The position numbers were made by a program, and so were the translations under genes. From assembly GCF_022788695.1 (NCBI RefSeq), contig NZ_CP085154.1, positions 496,001 to 560,000 on the forward strand: DNA of 64,000 nt, given 5' to 3'. This stretch comes from Pseudosulfitobacter sp. DSM 107133. Its GTDB lineage: Bacteria; Pseudomonadota; Alphaproteobacteria; Rhodobacterales; Rhodobacteraceae. Shown piece by piece: positions 17,884 through 26,231 of the stretch (positions are counted from its first letter, which is position 1; each line of letters opens with the position of its first letter). The notes beneath the pieces were generated by a model that was not told the DNA's origin, searched no databases, and saw only the letters and a list, made by a program, of their open reading frames with translations.

Positions 17884-20085
17884 CTACCGCTTGCCCCCGT
17901 ACCGCGATTTGCCACCGCGCATGCCGCCGCGCCCGCCGGTGCTGCGCCCTGATGCCTTGTGTGCATCGTCCACGGCCTTTTCCACCGCATATTGCCGCGC
18001 CATCGGGTCGTCGGCGACGGCCAGATCGACCGCTTCCAGCCGCTTGACCTCGTCGCGCAGCCGTGCGGCCTCTTCGAACTCCAGATTTTCGGCAGCCTTG
18101 CGCATATCGGAGCGCAGCCCTTCCAGAACCGCCTGAAGATTGCCGCCCGCTAGCGACTTGTCGATCTTGGCGGTGACGCGGGACTGATCCGTGTCGCCCT
18201 TGTACAGACCGGCCAGAATATCCTCGACGTTCTTCTTGACCGTCAGCGGCGTGATCCCGTGTTCCGCGTTATAGGCCAGCTGCTTGTTGCGGCGGCGTTC
18301 GGTTTCGCCCATGGCGCGTTCCATGCTGCCGGTGATGCGGTCGGCGTACATGATCACGCGCCCGTCGGCGTTGCGCGCCGCGCGGCCGATGGTCTGGATC
18401 AGCGAGGTTTCCGAGCGCAAGAAGCCCTCTTTGTCCGCGTCCAGAATGGCCACCAGCCCGCATTCGGGGATATCCAGACCTTCGCGCAGCAGGTTGATCC
18501 CGATCAGCACGTCAAAGGCGCCCAGCCGCAAATCACGCAGGATTTCGATGCGCTCGATGGTGTCGATGTCGCTGTGCATGTATCGCACGCGAATGCCCTG
18601 TTCGTGCATGTATTCGGTCAGGTCTTCGGCCATGCGCTTGGTCAGCGTGGTGCACAACGTGCGCATCCCGGCGGCAGCCACCTTGCGCACCTCGTCCAGC
18701 AGATCGTCAACCTGCATGTCCACGGGGCGGATCTCGATCATCGGATCGACAAGGCCGGTGGGGCGGATCACCTGTTCGGTGAACACACCGCCGGACTGCT
18801 CGATCTCCCAGTCCGCGGGGGTGGCGCTGACGAACACCGATTGCGGGCGCATGGCGTCCCATTCCTCGAACTTCAGCGGGCGGTTGTCCATGCACGACGG
18901 CAGGCGGAACCCGTGTTCGGCCAATGTGAACTTGCGGCGATAGTCGCCTTTGTACATGCCGCCGATCTGCGGCACGCTGACGTGGCTTTCGTCGGCAAAG
19001 ACGATGGCATTGTCGGGGATGAATTCGAACAGGGTGGGGGGCGGCTCGCCCGGTGCGCGGCCCGTCAGATAACGCGAATAGTTCTCGATCCCGTTGCACA
19101 CGCCGGTGGCTTCCAGCATTTCCAGATCAAAGTTGGTGCGCTGTTCCAGCCGCTGCGCTTCCAGCAGTTTGCCGTCGCCCACCAGTTGATCCAGCCGTGT
19201 GCGCAGCTCTTTCTTGATGCCGATAATCGCCTGCGACATCGCCGGTTTCGGGGTCACATAGTGGCTGTTGGCATAGACCCGGATCTGGTCCATCTTGTCG
19301 GTCTTTTCGCCGGTCAGCGGGTCGAATTCGGTAATGCTTTCCAGCTCTTCGCCAAAGAAGGACAGCCGCCATGCGCGGTCGTCAAGGTGGGCGGGGAAGA
19401 TCTCCAGCGCATCGCCGCGCACGCGGAATGTGCCGCGGAAAAACGCCTGATCGTTGCGTTTGTATTGCTGGGCCACCAGATCGGCGATCACCTGACGCTG
19501 GTCGTACATCTGCCCGACCTTCAAATCCTGCGTCATCGCGCCATAGGTCTCGACCGAGCCGATGCCGTAGATACACGACACCGAGGCCACGATAATCACG
19601 TCATCGCGTTCCAGCAGCGCCCGCGTGGCCGAGTGGCGCATACGGTCGATCTGTTCGTTGATCTGGCTTTCTTTCTCGATATAGGTGTCGGACCGCGCCA
19701 CATAGGCTTCGGGCTGGTAATAGTCGTAGAAGCTGACGAAATATTCCACCGCGTTGTCCGGGAAAAACCCCTTGAACTCGCCATATAGCTGCGCCGCCAG
19801 CGTCTTGTTCGGGGCAAGGATAATCGCCGGGCGCTGGGTTTCCTCGATCACGCGGGCCATGGTGAACGTCTTGCCGGTGCCGGTGGCCCCTAACAGCACC
19901 TGGTTGCGGTCACCGTCCAGCACACCCGCCGTCAGCTCTTTGATCGCCGTGGGCTGGTCGCCTGCGGCTTCGAATTCGGTTTTCAGCACAAACCGCTTGC
20001 CGCCTTCCAGCTTTTCACGGCTTTTGACGTCGGGCGCAGGGTTCGACAGCACCGGCGCGGATTGGTCGGAATGGGCGTAGGGCAT
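17884..20085 (-). CDS. uvrB: UvrABC excinuclease subunit B
   Basis: The nucleotide-excision-repair helicase-like subunit that verifies damage and loads UvrC. Walker [11 protein letters not shown] is near residue 65. The beta-hairpin region [21 protein letters not shown] and helicase motifs such as [10 protein letters not shown] and QTIGRAARN are intact. A C-terminal UVR domain ([19 protein letters not shown]) precedes a Gly/Arg-rich tail. The start is set at MPYAHSDQ because the preceding eight residues look non-native; length 733. No clear alphaproteobacterial SOS box (GTTC-N7-GTTC) was found upstream. Confidence 0.96.
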   Translation of the reverse strand: MPYAHSDQSAPVLSNPAPDVKSREKLEGGKRFVLKTEFEAAGDQPTAIKELTAGVLDGDRNQVLLGATGTGKTFTMARVIEETQRPAIILAPNKTLAAQLYGEFKGFFPDNAVEYFVSFYDYYQPEAYVARSDTYIEKESQINEQIDRMRHSATRALLERDDVIIVASVSCIYGIGSVETYGAMTQDLKVGQMYDQRQVIADLVAQQYKRNDQAFFRGTFRVRGDALEIFPAHLDDRAWRLSFFGEELESITEFDPLTGEKTDKMDQIRVYANSHYVTPKPAMSQAIIGIKKELRTRLDQLVGDGKLLEAQRLEQRTNFDLEMLEATGVCNGIENYSRYLTGRAPGEPPPTLFEFIPDNAIVFADESHVSVPQIGGMYKGDYRRKFTLAEHGFRLPSCMDNRPLKFEEWDAMRPQSVFVSATPADWEIEQSGGVFTEQVIRPTGLVDPMIEIRPVDMQVDDLLDEVRKVAAAGMRTLCTTLTKRMAEDLTEYMHEQGIRVRYMHSDIDTIERIEILRDLRLGAFDVLIGINLLREGLDIPECGLVAILDADKEGFLRSETSLIQTIGRAARNADGRVIMYADRITGSMERAMGETERRRNKQLAYNAEHGITPLTVKKNVEDILAGLYKGDTDQSRVTAKIDKSLAGGNLQAVLEGLRSDMRKAAENLEFEEAARLRDEVKRLEAVDLAVADDPMARQYAVEKAVDDAHKASGRSTGGRGGMRGGKSRYGGKR

Positions 20086-20891
20086 GGCAGTCTCGCTTTC
20101 TGTTCCCAACTTGGCCCGTTTGACGCCGGACGCAAGGGGGGCAGGCGGCGATGCTGTCAGAAATTGTCAGTACCGGCGCACGCCCGAAGGAGGCATAAAG
20201 CGAGGACTGGCCCCTGTTGAACGTCAGATGACTTTGATCGTTGCGTCATCAACGGCCCCAAAGTCGCAAACCGGACATTCGTGCAGGATGCGGCGAAAGT
20301 CGGCAGTGAGCCCTGAATGATCTACCCACGCAGGGCAGTGCCTGACCGCGGGTGGGCATCACCACATGGGTGGATGCCCCTTAATTTCTATGCTTTGGCG
20401 TGGGGATGAAGAAACGCGATACGGTGAGAAAGCGCCCGCCCATGGGGCGGTCGGGCGCTGCCCGGCGGTGCTACGCACCTTGATTCCGGGCTTTGGTGGA
20501 CGTCCGCTTCGTCCCGCTCACCGTACTTCGATGCACCATGCGGCGAAAGTCGGCAGCGAGCCCAACCTGAAAATTCGAGATTCTCGCTGCGTGCGCTCGC
20601 AGCACAAAAATTGCGGCGGGAGCGAAAAATTCGATGCCGCCTTGCAGCGGGCGATGCGGCCATTCATACAGGTCGCAGCATAGCTCAGAGGCCGAATTTA
20701 CACATCGCCGGACTAACTGGGCCTTCGTTGCGTCTGCACCAGTGGCTGCTTCTGGTCCCCTCGTCATCACGGGGGAATGCAAAAAAGGATGCTAATCCTA
20801 GGGCGGAAGACTTGCAATTTTTCGGTGAATTCACGCCACGCAAATGTCCGGCCCAGCTGCCAGACACCGCATGCTGCCAAGGCGCTTGGTC
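20086..20891. other. Gene-free stretch with repeats
   Basis: No credible gene. It contains intergenic repeat copy A (20334-20500) and a 27-base direct repeat GATGCGGCGAAAGTCGG... at 20287-20313 and 20537-20563, 250 bases apart, with two mismatches. The rest shows no feature I can support. Confidence 0.6.
20334..20500 (+). repeat. Intergenic repeat family, copy A
   Basis: About 167 bases: a CCGCGGGTGGGC-type start, TTAATTTC..TGG CGTGGGG middle, a palindromic core at 20430-20462 (AAGCGCCCGCCC, ATGG, GGCGGTCGGGCGCTGCC) and an end block GGCGGTGCTACGCACC to GGGCTTTGGTGG. Closely matching copies lie at 42408-42577 and, inverted, at 48047-48324. Confidence 0.8.
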
Positions 20892-21524
20892 TCATGTAGA
20901 CAGCACTTCCGCCACTTTGACACCGGATACGCAGATTGCCGGTGTTGGCCCTGCAACGATCTCGACGCGTTTAATTTTCCGAAATCCGGAGGCCTGCATC
21001 AAGGATGCAATCTCATCGGCCATCGCCGCTGCCCCATTCGGGTCATCGTTATCCATCCGTGGTTGATAGGTCGTGAAGCACATCCCATTGTTGTCCAGCG
21101 CGTTGTGGACTGCGCGAAAGTAATCGGCTTTGTCGGGAATGAACTGGATGACGTTCAGGGAATAGATGCGGTCAAAGAACAGTGTCCAGCCGTCTAGCTT
21201 TTCTATGCCGCCCACCATCAGTGACACCTTCGGTGCCATACCTGCCTTGCTGACCCGGTTCCGGGCTTGCGCGATCATCACAGGTGAGTGGTCCAATCCG
21301 ACGACGTTGCCATCGCTGACCTGTTCAACGCAGCCTTTCAGAGCCAGCCCCGGCCCGCACCCGACTTCCAGAACACGGCTGTCGGGCTGCAGCTTCATCA
21401 GTTCCACAGTTTTTTGGTTCCGGATTCGGTTCGAGGACCGGCGGGCCATGATATGACCCGCCAATTTCCCGACAAGTCCTGAAGGCTTGCCGAACTGCCG
21501 GACGATTGCCGTTTTGACTGACAT
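20892..21524 (-). CDS. Class I SAM-dependent methyltransferase
   Basis: 210 residues. Motif I is VLEVGCGPGLALKG near residue 52, followed by the acidic VVGLDHSP and the post-motif NVIQFIPDKADYFRAVHNAL. The substrate is unknown. It is the last gene of the minus-strand unit headed by the truncated desaturase and the MarR regulator: only four bases separate it from the small membrane protein. AAGGA ten bases before MSVKTAIV supports this start. Confidence 0.88.
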   Translation of the reverse strand: MSVKTAIVRQFGKPSGLVGKLAGHIMARRSSNRIRNQKTVELMKLQPDSRVLEVGCGPGLALKGCVEQVSDGNVVGLDHSPVMIAQARNRVSKAGMAPKVSLMVGGIEKLDGWTLFFDRIYSLNVIQFIPDKADYFRAVHNALDNNGMCFTTYQPRMDNDDPNGAAAMADEIASLMQASGFRKIKRVEIVAGPTPAICVSGVKVAEVLST

Positions 21525-21528
21525 TTTA

Positions 21529-21753
21529 TCAGCGTTCCTTGAACCCACTGAACAAGCTTGGAAGGCCGGCCAGCGATCCGGCGGCGACCAACAGCAAAAC
21601 CGCAGCGACCGCGTGGCGGAAGGTCATTTCCGGCAGGCCGAACAGGTCCACCGCAAGAGTGTTCCAGGACCAGAGGATCGCTACTCCACCAAGGATGATC
21701 GCGATCAATGACATCACGATGGTGTGCCCGTGACCTTTGTTTTCAAGTTCCAT
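21529..21753 (-). CDS. Small membrane protein, 74 aa
   Basis: Two hydrophobic helices (about residues 10-33 and 44-66) with a short N-terminal His/Gly region. Its start overlaps the MarR gene by 11 bases and its stop is four bases before the methyltransferase start. The tight packing argues that it is a true co-translated gene. I do not recognise a family. Confidence 0.75.
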   Translation of the reverse strand: MELENKGHGHTIVMSLIAIILGGVAILWSWNTLAVDLFGLPEMTFRHAVAAVLLLVAAGSLAGLPSLFSGFKER

Positions 21754-22210
21754 CAGTTGGGTCTCCTTTGTTAATGATGCATTCGAGTTCGAGATTCAGG
21801 CGCGCCAACACCTCAGCCGCCGCCGTGATGTCAGTCTGATCCAGCGCGTCCGTCAGTTTCCCCATCGGGGCCATTTCCCGCCGCCGGATCTCGGCAAAAG
21901 TCTCCGCGCCTTGTGTGGTCAGTAAGTAGAGGACCGAGCGCTTGTGCTCGGGGTTGTCCTGGCTTTGGACATGACCTTGATCCAGCAAGGCGTTGATCAC
22001 CTTTTGGACATGCTGGCGGGAGGTGCCACGTTCCTGTGCCAGATCGGGGACGGTGCATGGACCCCTTTGCGACAGGCTTTCCATGATGGCGCGCATCGAC
22101 GGGTTCACGTCGAGATCGGCCGCGAGGTTTTCGGCGAGGCTGCGTAACTGGTTGAAACAGGTGCGGACCTGACGGACCAGCTGCGTCATGGACTGGGCTT
22201 TGGTGGTCAT
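21743..22210 (-). CDS. MarR-family transcriptional regulator
   Basis: A 155-residue winged-helix dimer regulator: PDLAQERGTSRQHVQKVINALLDQGHVQSQDNPEHKRSVLYLLT is the DNA-binding unit (residues about 54-96). It starts inside the last codons of the truncated desaturase (ATGA overlap). It very likely binds the two TTGACAAC-N-ATATTGTCA palindromes upstream of the operon and represses its own unit and the divergent membrane-protein gene. The ligand is unknown. Confidence 0.9.
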   Translation of the reverse strand: MTTKAQSMTQLVRQVRTCFNQLRSLAENLAADLDVNPSMRAIMESLSQRGPCTVPDLAQERGTSRQHVQKVINALLDQGHVQSQDNPEHKRSVLYLLTTQGAETFAEIRRREMAPMGKLTDALDQTDITAAAEVLARLNLELECIINKGDPTDGT

Positions 22211-22588
22211 GCGGCTTCCTTTTGTTTTGTTTCTGAATTTTTCTCGTTGGCCCGCTTCAGCCGTTTGATGCGGATCGGCGTGAAAGGCAGCGCAAGAAGC
22301 CAGATCAGCGAGTTTGCCCGCCTGTCCTGGACCTCTCGCAGCCCGATTTCCATTTCGGCCAGATCATTGGCATCCTTGGACCGGTGGGTGCGGAACAGGT
22401 GATCCCAAAACCACAATGTTAAGGACCGTCAGGCCGACATTTGCAGGCCAGCGACCAGCGCGTGCAGGGGATTTATGGCTGCGTTCAGCGCGCGTTTCCA
22501 GCAAGCCAAAGACAATCAATAGCCCAAAAAACACTGCGTAGGTGATGGGTTCGATCTGAGCTTTTAGAAAGGTGTCCAGGGTTTCCAT
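22207..22588 (-). pseudogene. Truncated, frameshifted sterol desaturase/fatty acid hydroxylase
   Basis: The 5' part (22588 down to about 22400) encodes METLDTFLKAQIEPITYAVF and a first membrane helix typical of a sterol desaturase N-terminus. In another frame the 3' part encodes WFWDHLFRTHRSKDANDLAE then MEIGLREVQDRRANSL, the family C-terminus. The roughly 150 residues between, including the His-box motifs that bind di-iron, are missing. The family is usually about 270 residues. The gene cannot make an active enzyme, yet it still heads the marR operon. Confidence 0.75.
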
Positions 22589-22603
22589 TCCTGAGTCTCC
22601 AGT

Positions 22604-22648
22604 TTGACAACTATATTGTCATATAGTAACTTGACAACCATATTGTCA
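22604..22648. promoter_or_regulatory. Two tandem MarR-type operators in a divergent promoter
   Basis: TTGACAACTATATTGTCA (22604-22621) and TTGACAACCATATTGTCA (22631-22648) differ at one base. Each is a dyad of TGACAA and TTGTCA around a 5-6-base centre, and the centres are 27 bases apart. They lie between the divergent desaturase-marR unit and the membrane-protein gene, overlapping likely -35 elements (TTGACA). Confidence 0.8.
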
Positions 22649-22662
22649 ATAGGGGAGTCCTT

Positions 22663-23328
22663 ATGTTCACGCAGACACATCTTCTGGTTGGTGCGGCATT
22701 GTTCGCCCGACCTGGAAACAGGGCGATTGCGCTGGCTGGGCTGACGGGTGCTTTGGTTCCGGATACGGACGTCTGGGCGATGTTCATTATCGAACGGATA
22801 GGCGGTGCGACGGGCTGTGAGGTGTTTCACTACCGCTATTGGGAGGAACCGTGGACGACCCTGCAAACGGTTCTCAACTCCATCCCCCTGTATGTGGGGC
22901 TATTGGCGCTCGCATTGATGGCGAGGTTGGCCGTACCACATTCACGCAAGCTGTTCTTCACGTTGGTTGCGACCTTCGCGCTTTCGTCACTTATCCATGT
23001 CACCACTGATTTAATGCTGCACCATGATGACGCCCGTAGCCAACTGTTGCCATTGTCGGACTGGGTTTTTCGGTCTCCGTTTTCTTATTGGGATCCGAAC
23101 TACTACGGACAGGTGTTCGCAATATTTGAAATCGGGTTGGCGATAACGCTCTTCGTGATTGTCGGGCGGCGCTACGCCCGCAAGGCCATCTGGATCACCC
23201 TTTGCGTGCCCATGCTGGGATACACAGGATCAGTGGCCGCTTCCTTCATGGAGATGGCCGACCACGATCGAGGACCCGGATCATGCCAGATCATCGACGG
23301 TGATGCAGAAGCGATTGTTCGAAGCTGA
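22663..23328 (+). CDS. Inner-membrane protein of the YdjM/metal-dependent-hydrolase-like group
   Basis: 221 residues with about four to five hydrophobic helices. It has the N-terminal TQTHLLVGAALFARPG pattern and an acidic PDTDVW turn typical of YdjM-like (PF04307) proteins. His-rich loops (SSLIHVTTDLMLHHDD) may bind metal. It diverges from the marR unit, and the tandem palindromes lie only 15 bases before its start, so MarR control is likely. Enzymatic activity has not been established for the family. Confidence 0.75.
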   Translation: MFTQTHLLVGAALFARPGNRAIALAGLTGALVPDTDVWAMFIIERIGGATGCEVFHYRYWEEPWTTLQTVLNSIPLYVGLLALALMARLAVPHSRKLFFTLVATFALSSLIHVTTDLMLHHDDARSQLLPLSDWVFRSPFSYWDPNYYGQVFAIFEIGLAITLFVIVGRRYARKAIWITLCVPMLGYTGSVAASFMEMADHDRGPGSCQIIDGDAEAIVRS

Positions 23329-23728
23329 GGTGAACGTCCCTTATCTAGGTCGTCAATTGGCTTGGCACCGAAAATGCACAAACCTGTCTGGCACCGTCGC
23401 ATTCACGCAAGAGCGGCCATTTGATCACCACGCGGCATCCGCTCTCCTATTCTCTGTCCGGACGAATGCACCGGCAGAGAAACAGGGTCCCAACGACTTC
23501 GGACAACGGCCATTCGAACCGATGCTATGTTCTCACTTTCAGCGCTGTGCTGATGTTTGGGTCTGGAGGGAGCCTCGGGGGGCAGGTCTTTGCAGACGGG
23601 CAGGCGCTTGACTGACCCGGTCATGCCCGCGGGCTTGACGGGGCTGGAACGGGTATTTTGCGGCAGCGTGGCACTTGTGGCGGGCCGCGTCCGGGGGCTA
23701 GCAGGCTTTGGCTTTTCCGCACATGTCT
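23329..23728. other. Gene-free stretch
   Basis: 400 bases between two genes that converge in direction. Short reading frames lack ribosome-binding sites and family resemblance. I see no repeat or promoter that I can support. Confidence 0.6.
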
Positions 23729-24271
23729 CTAACCAAACCTGATTTCAGGCGCAGTTATCCTACTTATCTCGCCCCCGGTGTTCACGGCTTGATATATTGA
23801 TCTGGGTGGGCGGGCGGCATCGTCAACGCTGCGGCAGACCCAGTTTCTGACCTCCATTGATTTCAACGACTGCGACAATGCACGATCTGTAATCGTTTGA
23901 AGGTTTCGCTTGATCTCGTTGAAGTGGCTTGGCGCGTGAAGCGATGTCAGCACCGGCAATGTCCATGACCGGCGCAGCAGATCCTGATCTTCATCACCCG
24001 AAACAGTCTGAATTTTGTTGGCGATTGCAGCTGCGGTCTTTCCGCGCGGCGTCAGTCGAAACTCGGGGCGCAGTGGGTGCCCGTGACCGGGGTTTCGTTC
24101 CAACAACCCGATCGCAATCAGATGATCCAGGCTCTGCGAGAAAGCGGTCCTGCTCGCTCCGGTCGCGGCCAGCAAGGGTGCCTGCCGTCCGGCAACGCCT
24201 TCGTGCAGGTTCGATAATATGGGCAACGCCCAGGCCCTTGATGTGATGTTGACAAACAATGCGATGTCCAT
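23729..24271 (-). CDS. Double-HxlR-type winged-helix regulator
   Basis: 180 residues containing two successive HxlR-like winged helices: residues 10-80 (WALPILSNLHEGVAGRQAPLL, then ASRTAFSQSLDHLIAIGLLERN) and 98-165 (WTLPVLTSLHAPSHFNEIKR, then ALSQSLKSMEVRNWVCRS). The repeated W-xLPxL-x-S-L-H pattern suggests internal duplication. It is divergent from a VOC gene. The dyad AAGTATA-N5-TATACTT lies immediately before its start and is probably its operator. Confidence 0.82.
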   Translation of the reverse strand: MDIALFVNITSRAWALPILSNLHEGVAGRQAPLLAATGASRTAFSQSLDHLIAIGLLERNPGHGHPLRPEFRLTPRGKTAAAIANKIQTVSGDEDQDLLRRSWTLPVLTSLHAPSHFNEIKRNLQTITDRALSQSLKSMEVRNWVCRSVDDAARPPRSIYQAVNTGGEISRITAPEIRFG

Positions 24272-24272
24272 A

Positions 24273-24291
24273 AAGTATAGTTAGTATACTT
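24273..24291. promoter_or_regulatory. Operator-like dyad between the HxlR-like and VOC genes
   Basis: AAGTATA (24273-24279) and TATACTT (24285-24291) form a perfect 7-bp dyad separated by GTTAG. It sits in the 39-base gap between divergent genes and overlaps the space needed for both promoters. HxlR proteins bind such AT-rich dyads, so autoregulation and control of the VOC gene is a reasonable inference. Confidence 0.6.
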
Positions 24292-24310
24292 AGAATCAAA
24301 AGGGAAGACC

Positions 24311-24691
24311 ATGTCGCTCATTTCATTGGACAACACAATCAACTTCGCGCTGTCTGTCAAAGACCGGCACGCAAGCGCGGCATGGTACGAAAGCATGCTG
24401 GGGTTCGAGACGATCTACCACGCAGACGACGCCGGGTGGTCGGAGCTTCAGACAAATACAGTCGGAGTGACAATTGGTCTGGGCGAGCACACCAAACCGG
24501 TTCCCGGAAATTGCGTACCCGTTTTCGGGATCGCCGATCTGGATGCCGCACGGCTGTTGCTGGAACAGGCCAACGTCAGATTTGACGGCGAAACCGATGT
24601 GGTCGAAGGCATGGTCAAGACTGCGACGTTCTATGACCCGGATGGCAACGCATTGATGCTCGCGGAAGACCTTACCGGGGGTGCTGAATGA
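24311..24691 (+). CDS. VOC-superfamily (glyoxalase-like) protein
   Basis: 126 residues with two beta-alpha-beta-beta-beta modules: INFALSVKDRHASAAWYESMLGF near the start and a C-terminal FYDPDGNALMLAEDL carrying the usual metal-binding Glu. The first His position is replaced, so metal binding is uncertain. Relatives include glyoxalase I, bleomycin-resistance proteins and dioxygenases. The gene is divergent from the HxlR-like regulator and followed by a second VOC gene on the same strand. Confidence 0.85.
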   Translation: MSLISLDNTINFALSVKDRHASAAWYESMLGFETIYHADDAGWSELQTNTVGVTIGLGEHTKPVPGNCVPVFGIADLDAARLLLEQANVRFDGETDVVEGMVKTATFYDPDGNALMLAEDLTGGAE

Positions 24692-24729
24692 TGCGTTGGT
24701 TGACCGGGACCTCCGCGGCATGTCTCCTA

Positions 24730-24744
24730 GGGTCCAGACCCTAA
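24730..24744. repeat. GGGTCCAGACCCTAA motif, copy 2
   Basis: Identical to the 15-mer at 15593-15607. It lies nine bases before the preferred start of the second VOC gene, within an upstream in-frame extension, so it may mark an insertion scar in the leader. Confidence 0.6.
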
Positions 24745-24752
24745 CAACTGGC

Positions 24753-25103
24753 ATGGCCGCTGCCGAACCTTTTCAGGAAGTGACCGTCGGCGTGCCGGTA
24801 TCGTCGATCTCCGACGCGGAAGCGTGGTATATCAATCTGCTGGGCACCGATGTCGAAATTCTAAGGCCCTTTCCCGGTGTTGTGGAATTCAAAGTCGCAC
24901 CCGGAGTCTGGTTTCAGATTTTTGAGGCGGATGATCAGCAGGCTGACGGGGCGATTGTTCGTTTCCTTGTCGATGACATAGATGCAACTCAACGCGAAAG
25001 CGCCCAGGCTGGCATTGAGACAGGTGAGGCAATTCGGATTCCCAATGTGGTCACGTTTTCAGAGTTTGCCGATCCTGATGGAAACGCCCTTGGGGTTCTA
25101 TGA
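24753..25103 (+). CDS. Second VOC-family protein
   Basis: 116 residues from MAAAEPFQEV. The VOC halves are VTVGVPVSSISDAEAWYINLLG and the C-terminal VTFSEFADPDGNALGVL. The Glu of the usual metal site is changed to a Gly-Val-Leu ending, so it may be non-catalytic. The start is uncertain: an in-frame GTG at 24681 and ATG at 24720 are possible, but no clear ribosome-binding site decides. It follows the first VOC gene and may share its regulation. Confidence 0.78.
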   Translation: MAAAEPFQEVTVGVPVSSISDAEAWYINLLGTDVEILRPFPGVVEFKVAPGVWFQIFEADDQQADGAIVRFLVDDIDATQRESAQAGIETGEAIRIPNVVTFSEFADPDGNALGVL

Positions 25104-25190
25104 TCTGCCATAGGTGACACGATCCCGGGCTCGCAAAGCTGTCTTGGCGAGCCCGGCGAAGCGCCCGCGCATAAGCGTTTTGGATTAACC

Positions 25191-26150
25191 TCATCCAAAA
25201 ACGCTGATGTATTCGCTGACACCAACGCCGAACCTGCGCTGAAACGCCCGACGCATGCGCTGCAGGTCTCCGAACCCGCTGTCAACGGCGACCTGTTTCG
25301 ACGGCATATTTTCGGCCAACAGGCCACGTGCATGATCTACCCTTGTCCTTTCAACGAACTGCGCTGGCGTTTCGTTTAAGCTTCGCTTGAAATGGCGCGA
25401 TAAGGTGCGCGCATTCATTCCGGCAGTATCTGCCATGGACTCCAGCGTCCAATCGAGATGCGGCAGGGTGACGATCTGTTCGATCAGTTTCGTCAGATTG
25501 TCGTCGCGGGTGAATTGCCCGGCGAGGTGAATGGCATATTGGCTTTGCCCGCCGGTACGACGCAGTTGAACGACAAGTTCACGCGCGACCGCAAGCGCCA
25601 ACGCCGCGCCGCAATCGCGGCGAATAATGTCGAGAGCCAGATCAATCCCGGTCGTGACGCCGGCTGATGTGAATATCCTTCCATTCGAAACGCAGATGCG
25701 GTCCAGGTCCCAATGCACCTTGTCGTATTTCTGTGTGTCCTGGGATCGCGACCAATGGGTCGTTGCCGCGTGGCCATCCAGAACGCCCGCCGATGCCAGA
25801 ACCAACGCTCCTGAACAGACGGATATCAGGCGGGCTTCGCCCTCATGGCTTGCACGTTGTTGGATCCCTTTCTTGACCGTCTGGTTTTCAACCAGGTCAT
25901 CCACACCTTGCCCACCCGGGATCAACAGATCGGCCTCCGAGGCCGCATCCAGCGCCCCATCCGCAACCAGCGTCATGCCGCAACATGTCTGCACAGGGTT
26001 CCCATCCGGTGAGACGTATCTCATGCGGTATTTTCGCCGCCCGTTGAGCCGCGCCGTTTTGAATGCCTGCACCGGACCAGAAATATCCAGCATGTTCACG
26101 CCGTCAAACAGCAAAACGTCGATTTTACGAAATGTTATGGATGTGTCCAT
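25191..26150 (-). CDS. GlxA-family AraC-type regulator with DJ-1/PfpI domain
   Basis: 319 residues. The N-terminal DJ-1/PfpI domain (residues 8-180) has VLLFDGVNMLDISGPVQAF, DLLIPGGQG and SVCSGALVLASAGVLDG, the nucleophile-elbow Cys. The C-terminal AraC helix-turn-helix (about 215-318) contains MNARTLSRHFKRSLNETPAQFVERTRVD and AVDSGFGDLQRMRRAFQRRFG. GlxA proteins usually activate genes for amine or quaternary-ammonium catabolism or export. It diverges from the MFS pump gene 82 bases away, the likely target. Confidence 0.92.
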   Translation of the reverse strand: MDTSITFRKIDVLLFDGVNMLDISGPVQAFKTARLNGRRKYRMRYVSPDGNPVQTCCGMTLVADGALDAASEADLLIPGGQGVDDLVENQTVKKGIQQRASHEGEARLISVCSGALVLASAGVLDGHAATTHWSRSQDTQKYDKVHWDLDRICVSNGRIFTSAGVTTGIDLALDIIRRDCGAALALAVARELVVQLRRTGGQSQYAIHLAGQFTRDDNLTKLIEQIVTLPHLDWTLESMADTAGMNARTLSRHFKRSLNETPAQFVERTRVDHARGLLAENMPSKQVAVDSGFGDLQRMRRAFQRRFGVGVSEYISVFG

Positions 26151-26231
26151 TTTTGATGCTCATTTGACATATAGGACAATCTACATCTCCACTAAAAGAT
26201 AGGAAGTCAACAATTTGCTTGGATATCCAGA

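Noticed and set aside
20086..20250. SOS box upstream of uvrB
   Set aside because: Only single GTTC/GAAC half-sites; no GTTC-N7-GTTC pair in the right place.
23329..23728. Short open frames after the YdjM-like gene
   Set aside because: No ribosome-binding site, no family pattern and mutually overlapping.
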